Assembly: GCA_037143335.1 (NCBI GenBank)
Contig: JBAWZA010000004.1
Span: 115,116 to 179,115, forward strand
Origin: PALSA-1296 sp037143335
GTDB lineage: Bacteria; Bacteroidota; Ignavibacteria; Palsa-1295
Reading direction: 5' to 3'
DNA: 64,000 bases
Shown here: one piece after another, positions 53,771 to 62,576 of the stretch
Position numbering within the stretch: the first letter of the stretch is position 1
Layout of the letters: the number at the start of each line of letters is the position of its first letter
The notes under the pieces: generated by a model
Seen by the model: the letters and a program-made list of their open reading frames with translations, nothing else
The model's database searches: none
What the model was told of the DNA's origin: nothing
Program-made: the position numbers and the translations under genes

Positions 53771-55087
53771 ATGGCAATCAATCCGAACAAGCTTACGGTA
53801 AAAACACAAGAAGCGTTACAACAAGCTGTTGAGATCGCTGGTAATTTCGGTAATTCGCAAGTTGAACCCGAGCACCTTCTCGCCGCGCTTGCTCAAGATG
53901 GCGAAGGCGTGTTCGTCTCGACGCTCCGCAAGATCGGAGTAAATATAGATCAGATTCGAATCAAGACGACTGGGCTTCTCGAAAAACTCCCAAAGGTTGG
54001 CGGTGTAGCATCTGCGAACAGCTTCGCATCGCCAGCGCTGAATTCACTCTTTGATAAAGCTCGGAAAGAAGCCGAGGGGCTGAAGGATGAGTATATTTCG
54101 ACCGAACATTTATTACTTGCAATTGTCGAAGATAAGTCCGAAGCATCACGTTTACTCAAAGATCAAGGCGTAACGAAATCCGCTGTACTCAAAGCTTTGC
54201 AATCGGTGAGAGGGACACAGCGCGCCACCGATGCCAACGCGGAAGAGCGTTATCAATCATTGGAGAAATATGGACGAGACTTAATCGAGCTTGCTCGAAA
54301 GGGCAAACTCGATCCAGTCATTGGCCGCAATGAAGAAGTCAGGCGAGTGATGCAAGTGCTTGCACGTCGTACAAAAAATAATCCGGTACTCATAGGCGAA
54401 CCTGGTGTGGGCAAGACGGCAATAGTCGAGGGGATTGCGCTTCGAATAGTATCAGGCGATGTGCCAGAGAATCTCAAAAGCAAACGCATCATCGCTTTGG
54501 ATATGGGTACACTCGTTGCGGGCACAAGTTTCAGAGGACAATTCGAGGAGCGACTCAAAGCAATCGTAAAAGAGGTATCTGAATCCGAAGGTGAGATAAT
54601 TCTCTTTATTGACGAACTTCATACACTCATTGGTGCGGGCGCAACGCAAGGCGCAATGGATGCAGCAAACATCCTGAAGCCTGCACTCGCTCGAGGTGAA
54701 TTGCGAACCATCGGCGCAACGACACTCGACGAATATCGCAAACACATCGAAAAAGACGCAGCTCTTGAACGAAGATTCCAACCGGTTTTTGTTGGCGAAC
54801 CATCAGTTGAAGATACCATCTCAATCCTACGCGGACTGAAAGAGAAGTATGAAGTCCACCACGGTGTTCGAATCAAGGATGCAGCGCTCATCGCCGCAGC
54901 ACAACTTTCCTCACGATATATTAGCGATCGATTTTTGCCAGATAAAGCAATTGATCTTGTTGACGAAGCCGCAAGTAAATTACGCATTGATATTGATTCG
55001 ATGCCGGCCGAACTCGACATCCTCGAACGAAAAATTCGTCAATTAGAAATCGAGCGAGAAGCATTGAAACGTGAAATTGCGGGGTGA
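53771..55087 (+). CDS. clpB: ClpB N-terminal half, truncated after NBD1
   Basis: 438 residues representing only the first half of ClpB (normally about 860). The N-terminal Clp-N repeats (residues ~1-145) and the first AAA+ domain are intact. Walker A GEPGVGKT is at 209-216, Walker B LFIDELHTLIGAG follows, and the arginine-finger region ALERRFQPVFV is present. The sequence stops at the beginning of the coiled-coil middle domain (RKIRQLEIEREALKREIAG). The second ATPase domain is missing. The KDPG aldolase gene starts 31 bases downstream. A disaggregase without NBD2 and the middle domain should not function normally. Confidence 0.92.
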   Translation: MAINPNKLTVKTQEALQQAVEIAGNFGNSQVEPEHLLAALAQDGEGVFVSTLRKIGVNIDQIRIKTTGLLEKLPKVGGVASANSFASPALNSLFDKARKEAEGLKDEYISTEHLLLAIVEDKSEASRLLKDQGVTKSAVLKALQSVRGTQRATDANAEERYQSLEKYGRDLIELARKGKLDPVIGRNEEVRRVMQVLARRTKNNPVLIGEPGVGKTAIVEGIALRIVSGDVPENLKSKRIIALDMGTLVAGTSFRGQFEERLKAIVKEVSESEGEIILFIDELHTLIGAGATQGAMDAANILKPALARGELRTIGATTLDEYRKHIEKDAALERRFQPVFVGEPSVEDTISILRGLKEKYEVHHGVRIKDAALIAAAQLSSRYISDRFLPDKAIDLVDEAASKLRIDIDSMPAELDILERKIRQLEIEREALKREIAG

Positions 55088-55118
55088 ACTGAAAGAATAT
55101 CCATTTGAGAATATATAC

Positions 55119-55748
55119 ATGAACCCAAATATCGAACGAATTGTAAACGAGAAAATCTTTGCCGTCTTAAGGCTCAAGGATACTTCGCGTATCCTCGACA
55201 TCGCTGAACGAATTGTCTCTGGTGGAATTACAATAATCGAGATTACGCTTGACTCCCAGAATGCGTTGGAGTGTATCGAACTTCTCAATCACAAATTCCC
55301 GCACTGCCTCATCGGTGCTGGAACGGTCATCGGTCGCAAAGCTTCGGAGAATGCGATCACCGCCGGTGCTAAATTCTTGGTCTCACCCATCAACGACTCC
55401 AAGATGATTACTGTCGCCAGAGAAAATTCTGTTGTCTCGGTCGCGGGGGCGCTCACTCCAACTGAAATATGGGAAGCGCATACAAACGGAGCAGATTTCG
55501 TGAAGATATTCCCGTTAGCAGGATTGGGACCATCATATATTAAAGCATTACGAGGACCATTCAAAGATATAAAATTCATTGCAACCAACGGAGTAACGCT
55601 CGAATCCATCCCAGACTATTTCGAAGCTGGAGTAGATGTGATTGGGTTGGGGTCTGTGTTAGTTTCCGATGATACCAATACCAAAGATAATGTTGTGCAA
55701 GTGGAGTCAATCGTGCGGAGAGCAAAGTCAATAGCCATAAATTATTAA
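55119..55748 (+). CDS. eda: 2-keto-3-deoxy-6-phosphogluconate aldolase (KDPG/KHG aldolase)
   Basis: A 209-residue class I aldolase that splits 2-keto-3-deoxy-6-phosphogluconate into pyruvate and glyceraldehyde 3-phosphate. It has KIFAVLRLKDTSR, ITIIEITLDSQNAL (conserved Glu), IGAGTVIGRKASENAITAGA and ADFVKIFPLAGLGP (Schiff-base Lys). A GTG at 55071 extends the frame by 16 codons but overlaps clpB; the ATG at 55119 matches the family start. A KHG aldolase role is also possible. Confidence 0.92.
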   Translation: MNPNIERIVNEKIFAVLRLKDTSRILDIAERIVSGGITIIEITLDSQNALECIELLNHKFPHCLIGAGTVIGRKASENAITAGAKFLVSPINDSKMITVARENSVVSVAGALTPTEIWEAHTNGADFVKIFPLAGLGPSYIKALRGPFKDIKFIATNGVTLESIPDYFEAGVDVIGLGSVLVSDDTNTKDNVVQVESIVRRAKSIAINY

Positions 55749-56141
55749 ATAATAATAACTTAAATCGTTTTTTTTTTTTTTTCAATAAACGCGGAATTAT
55801 TGCCGTATATTTGTACTTATTAGTACGGGGTTTATACTTTCCTGCTGCCCATGACACTGGGTCCTCGAATGTTTGCCGCCTTCGTCTCTTTGTTCTATTT
55901 TTTTTCGTCGTGAGTACTCTTCGCTCAGAAACGATAACCTTTAATTTATTTTACCAAGATTTTCTTTGGGCAATATGCTTATGTGTATGCCCAAAAAAAA
56001 CCGGAGCGTTTGCACGCTCCGGCTCTCAAAAAACAGCACCTGGGGGGAACTATACCGGTGTGTTGGACACGGATCGGTACGGAAACTCCTGGGCTGCTCA
56101 TTCGCATAACAACTCCGTGTCCCTTTTTATTTCAACGTATT
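55749..56141. other. Intergenic region with T15 run and antisense-oriented terminator
   Basis: About 390 bases with no supported gene. It contains a run of 15 T at 55768-55782 just after the aldolase gene, an AT-rich stretch and a strong hairpin at 56001-56022. A 115-codon frame from 55811 is low complexity and probably spurious. Confidence 0.6.
55993..56022 (-). terminator. Strong intrinsic terminator reading leftward
   Basis: CCGGAGCGT (56001-56009) and ACGCTCCGG (56014-56022) form a perfect 9-pair stem with loop TTGC. On the minus strand it is followed by eight T (complement of 55993-56000). Genes on both sides are transcribed rightward, so the orientation is unexplained. Confidence 0.78.
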
Positions 56142-56783
56142 ATGAATACAATCTATGAAATCAGTAAGAGAACGATAGCATCCTTGATGCTTGCAGTAGT
56201 GTTATTTTCGGTTGGTGTGGTGGGAGTCAGGGCGCAGAGTTGTCCTGGTACAACACCTGATAATAGTGGGATAAGTTGGACAGGAGGCGGATGCCAACAG
56301 CACGTTTCTTTGACCTACGACGGAGGTGCACATTTCTGCGATTATACAATTTGTTGGTGTTATCGATACATAAGTTCATCCAATACCTATGATTATGTGG
56401 TGAGTTCAATTAAATATGAAGGATCACCTTGTAGTGGTGGTGCTGGCAATATAACCAACGCCAACTTTGCATACCTTGTGGATGGAGCAATTTCTTGGCT
56501 TGATGCAGCTGACCCGAAGCGCTCGGATTACTTAACCCATACACCTCCGTGTGATGGAAATCCTACACCACCCGTTCTTGTGAGAAGAATTCGTAAGGGG
56601 GTGTGTTGGTCAATAACGACAGATGGTGATGGGCATGGATATGCCAACCCTTGCGATGGAACAGGTCGGTGCATTTCGATACAGAACATTTGCAAAGATT
56701 CTAATGGGGATAAACATGTTGTGAATATTTCCAGCTCGGAGATATCAGGTACCTGTACTTGTAATGTTCTGAACTGTAATTAA
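56142..56783 (+). CDS. Cys-rich secreted protein of unknown family
   Basis: A 213-residue protein with signal peptide MNTIYEISKRTIASLMLAVV then VGVRAQ. The mature part has about 15 cysteines (for example GGGCQQHVSLTYDGGAHFCD, ICWCYR, GTCTCNVLNC). It is probably disulfide-stabilised, and similar small secreted Cys-rich proteins are common next to T9SS cargo genes in this group. There is no recognised domain. The ATG at 56142 is in frame with a longer upstream frame that includes the terminator region. Confidence 0.72.
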   Translation: MNTIYEISKRTIASLMLAVVLFSVGVVGVRAQSCPGTTPDNSGISWTGGGCQQHVSLTYDGGAHFCDYTICWCYRYISSSNTYDYVVSSIKYEGSPCSGGAGNITNANFAYLVDGAISWLDAADPKRSDYLTHTPPCDGNPTPPVLVRRIRKGVCWSITTDGDGHGYANPCDGTGRCISIQNICKDSNGDKHVVNISSSEISGTCTCNVLNCN

Positions 56784-56856
56784 CGACAATGATTTCATTT
56801 TCCCCTCCTTTCAGATGGGCTATTGGGGGGGGGAGTGAAATTTAAGAAGAATTCAA

Positions 56857-59091
56857 ATGAAAATTACGACTACTGTTTTAGTTCTTATCTCTTTTTTTTT
56901 CGCATTATACCTGCGTAATTCTTACGCCCAGAACATGAATGGTTGGGAAAAAATTGGGATGCAAACTTATCAGTCTGCAGTGTATCTTACGTCGGACAAA
57001 ATCATCGTTGTTGGAAGTGAAGGTAAGATATTATTATCAACAGATGGCGGTATTTCTTGGCATTCAAATAATCAAGATCCCAAAATTGTGCTTCAGTCCG
57101 TGAGCTTTATAGATTCGATGCATGGAATAATCGGAGCAACATCGGGGCTTTTATTAAAATCTACTGACGGTGGCTTGAGCTGGAATCCCCTGGGTCAAAA
57201 ATTGTCAAGTGGGTTGACAAAGGTTATTATGTTAACCGCAAATACTTTTTTTGCTTGTGGGTCGAAAGGATATATTTATCGATCATTCAATGGTGGTGTT
57301 AGTTGGGATACTTTGAATTCGAGTATTTCTTCTTCACTTCGAAATCTCTACTTCGTTAGCCCTGATAACGGCTTTGCGATTGGTGATAGTGGTATTATTC
57401 TCCATACTACTAATGGAGGTAATAGCTGGAGTCAATATCCCACGGATTCGAATCTTCAATATCTCGGGATTGACTTTTTGGACAGTGTACATGGCGCGAT
57501 CTGTGGTAAATCCAAATATGTCCATATTACTTCGGATGGTGGGGCTTCGTGGCAACGAATCGCAGTTACGACCGATCAAGATGTCTTGCTCACAGCAATT
57601 ACGTACCATTCTCAAGATCGAATTACGGCGACTTGGTGGGGCGGTGCATTTTTTGAGACTACGAACCGAGGATTGTCATGGGTTAAAAATGAATTGCCTA
57701 TGGAAATGCACAGCCCTACATTTTTGATTAATGGAGGCTTTCGAAATAAAAAAGATGAAGGGATAGCAATCGGGTTTCCGAGTGTGATAGTCTCCTCTAC
57801 CGACTCTGGTAAATCTTGGCACCAAAATGCTTCCTGTCCACTAAATCGATCATTCGCCTCCGATATACATTTTTTTGATTCGCTGAATGGGTACGTAGCA
57901 GGTGGGTCATCTGGGTTTATTATGCAAACTTCTAACGGTGGAACGACTTGGAAGTCCCTTAATAGCCCATTGGATATGCAAATTTTTCGGTTGTATGTGG
58001 CAGATAAAGATACTGCATTCGTCTTAGGCTGGTATGGTTGGCTGAGAAAGACAACTGATGGCTGGAAAACTTGGTCGAGAGAGCCTCACCCAACGGCATC
58101 AAACGTTGCTCTGACAGAGTACATGCAGCCCAAAGATATCTTTATGATTGACAAAAACCTTGGCTACATTGTAGGTGATACTATTATTTGGAGGACAACC
58201 GATGGCTGTAAACACTGGGATGCATCATCAGTCTGGCACAGTCAATATCCCATCAATCCAATCCTTACTAGAGTTTTCTTCGCGAGTATAAAAGTTGGTT
58301 ATATACTCGGGAATTATTCGGTACCTATCTCTGATACGAGTAACATGGTCACTACATCTTGGGTGATTTTCAAAACGATTGATGGTGGACAAATTTGGGA
58401 TACTCTTTACGCCATACCGAGGTCGAGACTCACACAAGACTTGTTTTTTTGGGATGAAAATAATGGGATTATTATTTGTGATAGTGGGATCGTGATGAAG
58501 ACCTCTGATGGTGGCGAAACTTGGAGAGAGACCAATAGAATCCCTGCAGACTTGGAGTGTGTAAAGTTCATAAACCGTAAAGTCGGATATATTTCCACAC
58601 AATTCGGTAAGTTGTACCTCACAACAAACGGGGGAGAAACGTGGAGATTAGACCTCGATCTAAAAATTACAGGGGTTCAGGATTATTACATACTAACGCG
58701 AATAAGTTTTCCTGATAGTAATACTGTTATGGTAGCAGGTTATCAAGGAATGTTAAGAAAAAAAATAGACCTTAACGCCCTCTCTGTCGAGGACCAGGAA
58801 CAACCCACTAACAGACCGTACGCATGGATAATCCTTAATGAAAACCCTGTGAAGACAATGCTGTCCTGCAAGCTATTTTGGATGCAAGAAAACTACAGCA
58901 AACCTTCGCTGCTGATCTATGATATATTAGGGCGACCTATGTTAGATCTTTCAGGGGAATTATCGAATTCAGAAAAAGCTTGGGGTACCGAGATTAAGGC
59001 GAATGTTTCTTCACTATCCGACGGTGCGTACCTTTTGGTATTTAGTGCAGGCGGGATTATCAAGTCTGAACGCTTTATTATTGCCAATTAA
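56857..59091 (+). CDS. T9SS-secreted YCF48/BNR-repeat protein (3)
   Basis: A 744-residue protein with signal peptide ending NSYAQ, then about ten to twelve repeats such as STDGGISWHSNN, KSTDGGLSWNPLG and TTNGGETWRLD. The C-terminal type A sorting domain has ILNENPVKTMLSCKLFWMQ and YDILGRPMLDLSG and ends SERFIIAN. It resembles the protein near 38.4 kb in architecture and length and is probably a paralogue. The DNA is AT-richer than its left-hand neighbours. Confidence 0.87.
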   Translation: MKITTTVLVLISFFFALYLRNSYAQNMNGWEKIGMQTYQSAVYLTSDKIIVVGSEGKILLSTDGGISWHSNNQDPKIVLQSVSFIDSMHGIIGATSGLLLKSTDGGLSWNPLGQKLSSGLTKVIMLTANTFFACGSKGYIYRSFNGGVSWDTLNSSISSSLRNLYFVSPDNGFAIGDSGIILHTTNGGNSWSQYPTDSNLQYLGIDFLDSVHGAICGKSKYVHITSDGGASWQRIAVTTDQDVLLTAITYHSQDRITATWWGGAFFETTNRGLSWVKNELPMEMHSPTFLINGGFRNKKDEGIAIGFPSVIVSSTDSGKSWHQNASCPLNRSFASDIHFFDSLNGYVAGGSSGFIMQTSNGGTTWKSLNSPLDMQIFRLYVADKDTAFVLGWYGWLRKTTDGWKTWSREPHPTASNVALTEYMQPKDIFMIDKNLGYIVGDTIIWRTTDGCKHWDASSVWHSQYPINPILTRVFFASIKVGYILGNYSVPISDTSNMVTTSWVIFKTIDGGQIWDTLYAIPRSRLTQDLFFWDENNGIIICDSGIVMKTSDGGETWRETNRIPADLECVKFINRKVGYISTQFGKLYLTTNGGETWRLDLDLKITGVQDYYILTRISFPDSNTVMVAGYQGMLRKKIDLNALSVEDQEQPTNRPYAWIILNENPVKTMLSCKLFWMQENYSKPSLLIYDILGRPMLDLSGELSNSEKAWGTEIKANVSSLSDGAYLLVFSAGGIIKSERFIIAN

Positions 59092-59120
59092 ACATATCTG
59101 GACGCACAACTTTCCCACTA

Positions 59121-61826
59121 CTAAAAATCCTCACCCAAAGAAAAAATATATTGAGGTCTGGAGAAGGTGTCTATGGTGGTAGTCCAGGCAATGTCCATTT
59201 TTGCATAGAAGCCGAAGAGGTAGGTTCGGAAGCCTATGCCTGTGGACATGAGTAAATCCTTCGTTGTCCATCCGCCACTACTATTTCTTTGCAGGAGGTA
59301 GATGTTATTTGTCCATGCCGAGCCTGCATCTAAGAATGCTTCGCTCATCAGAGCAAGTGGTATGCCGCTGACAAGAATAGGGAATGGGAAACGTACGGCT
59401 AAATTGACTAAGCCGTACTTCGTACCAATTCTCTCGTTATAGGGAAATCCGCGCAATGGTGTGCCGACGGAATAGAATGCAACGTCTTCGGGATCGGTGA
59501 GTGGGTAGGTAGTTGTACTGAAGAGTCTGTTAATCCACCCATCCACGCCACCTAAGAAAAATCGCTGAGGATTGGGTCCGAAGCTCGCCGCACCTGAAGC
59601 GCGGATGGCGAAATTCAAATCACCAAAAATTTTGAAGTAATGTCTGAAATCTAATTGTGGCGTAACGAATCCGAGCATATTTTTTAGTAAACTCGGTGCA
59701 AGTGCGACTCCGATATTATAGCGTGTGCCAGCCTTCGGATAAAAATAACTCCAGAGCACATCATCGTGGATGAGGTTAATGCTTGGGCTAAGTGCGAATC
59801 GTGTCTTTGTTGCAATGTCCACTGCATCACCGGCGGCTGTTGAGATTTGTTCTTTCTGTAATAACCTCGCAGATAACGTAAAATCAAATCTGTTGAACCT
59901 GTCGAGTGGATGCGATGCTAACCCCGTTGCACCGTCTTCAGAAAAGCGCGAAATTAGCGTGCCGTAAGCTTCGTAACCAGGGTCAGGGGAAGTATAGAGA
60001 AGCCGTGAGCTGTGGAGAAGTTGAACTCCGTAATTCGTTCGATCAGTAAGATTAAAATAATCGAGTACGAAATCCGAATTCTTGAGATCAAGCAGTAAAT
60101 TAGTTGCACCGTAGAGTTGGTGATTGCCTAATTCATCAGAGAAGAGGAGCTGTGCAGAACCCTGAAGTCCGTAGTAACCAGTGTAACCTGCTGAGCCTAA
60201 AATAATATCAGGTGTAAATATTACTTTGTAATTGCGCGCAATGTAGTTCCCGGTTGAATCCTTGAAGTTTGTTATCGTCTGAACTGGTGGTCGTGGGCGA
60301 AAATCATAGCGCGAGCGTTCGACATTCGGATTGTTGCTATAAACATAATTATGCAAATCAATTCCGACATCGCCGTAACCAACGGTCGAATCTGCTCCAC
60401 CAATTTCGGCTCGGTTTGGATCGGCAAGTCGTTTGATGACCGAATCTTTCAATGCGACATTCACATTTTTTTCTGATCGGAATTTAGTTGTGGGGAGTGA
60501 ATCAAGCTTTCTGTCAAGTGGATTACGCAACAAATAGAGATTGTATCCTCCTTTGCGAACCGCACTAAAAACTAATTTCGATCCGTCTTCGCATGTAGAA
60601 ATTTGGTCTATCTTTGATACCGAATTTGTCAACGGTCTCGCTGAGGTGCCATCCAGACTTGCCGCAAAGATATTATTAATTCCGCTTTGGTTGGAAATGA
60701 AAAAGAGTGTTTGCTTTTCTTTCGATAGAGTTGGTCTCGTCTCATCTGCATCAGGAGTATTGGTGATGCGGATGATTTGCTTTGCAGCTATATCAAAGCG
60801 GTATAAATCTTTTTGACGAAGCGTAACCTTTGATTGCTCGATTCCATTGACACCGAATTCCGCTGGCTTCAGATGATCTCCGCGATCACTTGAAAAATAG
60901 AGTGACTTGGAATCCGGCGACCACTCCAGATCTTGATCTGAAAAAACATCCTTCGTGAGATTGGTTAATGACTCGGTTGCAAAGTCAAAGAGATAAATAT
61001 CGCTCGATCCATCTTTCGAGCCAATGAGTGCGAGTGTCTTTCCATCGGGTGACCACTTCACTTGATGAATCGCTTCTAATTCAAATTGAGGCAATGGATG
61101 CTTATCATAATTGCCCGACTCAACGTCAATTATATGAACCATATCATATTTACCAGCTTTGGAAGCAAGTGCAAGTTGCTTCTGGTCCGGTGACCACGAC
61201 AGACCGGGTGCAAGCAAGTGCAATTCCTCGAAACCGCCAGTCGCTCCGCCGCCAGAAACGATCTTGCGGATGTTCGATGGCTTGGCAACTGATTGCACAT
61301 AGATATCATAGTAGTCATCCCGATCACTGATGAAGGCGATATAATCGCCTTTCGGTGAAAGCTCAGGAGAGGAATTATAAAAATTTCCTAATTTCTTATG
61401 ATCAGCTAATACTTCTGCAAAGGAAGCGGGGTCATCAAATTTGGAAATATCTGGATAGTATTGCTTCTTGAGGAAGTCAATAAATTTATCGCTGAACTCT
61501 GAAAGACTGATTCCGAATGTGGATCTATATGCCAGCTCTGCTGAGCGAGCAGTGCGGATGCGTTGCAATAATTCTCCCACTTTCTCGGGACCGTATTTTT
61601 CAGAGATGTACCAGTACATTGTCTGACCGACTCGGTATTGTACATATCCACCTAATCGTTCTAACGCAGGTACTGCATCAGCGAGTGTTGCGTCGCGCAT
61701 GAACATGTCGGTCTCAATATCAAGGCCGTTTAATGATTCATACTCAGCGAGTCCTTCGTTCATCCACGTTGGAATTGTGATACCTCCGCCCGTAAGGAGT
61801 GATTGGTACGAACCGCCTGAGTACAT
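59121..61826 (-). CDS. TolB-like/peptidase-MA outer-membrane protein, N-terminus lost
   Basis: 901 residues with several PD40/TolB-like blades (WSPDGKTLALIGSKDGSSDI; WSPDSKSLYFSSDRGDH) and a C-terminal outer-membrane beta-barrel-like half ending YIFSLGEDF. The frame is open upstream of the first ATG to about 61925. It contains a zinc-peptidase HELVH motif at 61842-61856 (IHHELVHAVLND), so the true protein is longer. Beyond about 61895 the upstream sequence switches to AT-rich DNA with no homology, so roughly 100-150 N-terminal residues including the signal are missing. It is probably non-functional or an artefact of the join. Confidence 0.85.
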   Translation of the reverse strand: MYSGGSYQSLLTGGGITIPTWMNEGLAEYESLNGLDIETDMFMRDATLADAVPALERLGGYVQYRVGQTMYWYISEKYGPEKVGELLQRIRTARSAELAYRSTFGISLSEFSDKFIDFLKKQYYPDISKFDDPASFAEVLADHKKLGNFYNSSPELSPKGDYIAFISDRDDYYDIYVQSVAKPSNIRKIVSGGGATGGFEELHLLAPGLSWSPDQKQLALASKAGKYDMVHIIDVESGNYDKHPLPQFELEAIHQVKWSPDGKTLALIGSKDGSSDIYLFDFATESLTNLTKDVFSDQDLEWSPDSKSLYFSSDRGDHLKPAEFGVNGIEQSKVTLRQKDLYRFDIAAKQIIRITNTPDADETRPTLSKEKQTLFFISNQSGINNIFAASLDGTSARPLTNSVSKIDQISTCEDGSKLVFSAVRKGGYNLYLLRNPLDRKLDSLPTTKFRSEKNVNVALKDSVIKRLADPNRAEIGGADSTVGYGDVGIDLHNYVYSNNPNVERSRYDFRPRPPVQTITNFKDSTGNYIARNYKVIFTPDIILGSAGYTGYYGLQGSAQLLFSDELGNHQLYGATNLLLDLKNSDFVLDYFNLTDRTNYGVQLLHSSRLLYTSPDPGYEAYGTLISRFSEDGATGLASHPLDRFNRFDFTLSARLLQKEQISTAAGDAVDIATKTRFALSPSINLIHDDVLWSYFYPKAGTRYNIGVALAPSLLKNMLGFVTPQLDFRHYFKIFGDLNFAIRASGAASFGPNPQRFFLGGVDGWINRLFSTTTYPLTDPEDVAFYSVGTPLRGFPYNERIGTKYGLVNLAVRFPFPILVSGIPLALMSEAFLDAGSAWTNNIYLLQRNSSGGWTTKDLLMSTGIGFRTYLFGFYAKMDIAWTTTIDTFSRPQYIFSLGEDF

Positions 61827-62511
61827 ATCGTTGAGTACAGCATGAACAAGTTCGTGATGAATGACATGGCGGAATAATTCGTAGTAAAAACTCTTCGTGG
61901 TTATAGTTTTTGTTTTGAAATAAAGTTAAAAACGTTTTAACCAAGTTTATATCTAACTTACAATAAGTCTTTACGGCTAATATAAGATTAGCATTGGCAT
62001 AAGATTTTGATAGGTTCGGTATCTCTAGTTTACCAGATTCAAACCTTTTCATAGTGTTTCGACCATCTTTTCCTGTTGTATTAGTTAAGATATCTAAGGT
62101 CATCATAGTTTTGAAGTCTGGAAAATCTTCCATAAATTTTTTGAATTGTAAATACGGCTTCATTCCCGTTTCACAATAAGATTCTAAATAAGTCTTCTTA
62201 TTCCAAACACTAGAATTTGTATTTAATCGCTGAACCTCTTTCAATCCATATCCAGTCTTGATAATGAAATGTATTGGTAGTCCAAGATGTTGTGCAGCAG
62301 TGAATCGATGTTGTCCATCAATAAGCTCAAAATGCTCATTAACAACAATAATACTAAGCAAATACATTTCTGTCATGCTTTCGGTCAACCTTTTTAGGTG
62401 TGGAAGTTCAAGGTTTCTGTTTCCATTAAGGAACTTAAAGATTGAGTAATTTTTTGTTTCGAAGTAAGTCCCTTTATTAAAGACTTGTAGTTTCTCTAGA
62501 TGTGTAGGCAT
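61744..62511 (-). CDS. ParB-like N-terminal domain protein (DGQHR type), 3' end fused across junction
   Basis: 255 residues, of which about the first 205 are native. It has SIIVVNEHFELIDGQHRFTA with DGQHR at 65-69 and QHLGLPIHFIIKTGYG, typical of ParB/Srx-like nuclease domain proteins of phages and mobile elements. A central region (VWNKKTYLESYCETGMKPYL) follows. The last ~50 residues (from about LLRIIPPCHSS) read the TolB-like gene in the wrong frame, so they are an artefact of the junction near 61.9 kb. Function may relate to partitioning or DNA handling. Confidence 0.7.
   Translation of the reverse strand: MPTHLEKLQVFNKGTYFETKNYSIFKFLNGNRNLELPHLKRLTESMTEMYLLSIIVVNEHFELIDGQHRFTAAQHLGLPIHFIIKTGYGLKEVQRLNTNSSVWNKKTYLESYCETGMKPYLQFKKFMEDFPDFKTMMTLDILTNTTGKDGRNTMKRFESGKLEIPNLSKSYANANLILAVKTYCKLDINLVKTFLTLFQNKNYNHEEFLLRIIPPCHSSRTCSCCTQRYVLRRFVPITPYGRRYHNSNVDERRTR
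61880..61925. other. Composition junction between host-like and AT-rich DNA
   Basis: Left of about 61895 the minus strand reads a TolB-like protein (SFYYELFRHVIHHELVHA). Right of it the sequence is very AT-rich and reads a ParB-like protein in another frame (QNKNYNHEEF). The switch falls within a few tens of bases. It marks an insertion boundary or an assembly join. Confidence 0.75.
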
Positions 62512-62576
62512 TTTATTTCTCTTTTTGTGATTAATTATTCAAAGATATATATTGTTTTAAAAAACAACAAATATTT

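Noticed and set aside
55811..56158. 115-codon frame after the aldolase gene
   Set aside because: Low complexity, includes the terminator hairpin and overlaps the secreted protein's start.
56785..56850. Pyrimidine/purine-rich imperfect hairpin between the Cys-rich gene and the next T9SS gene
   Set aside because: The arms (TTTCCCCTCC and GGGGGGAGTG) pair only in part and the T-run is missing, so a terminator is not supported.
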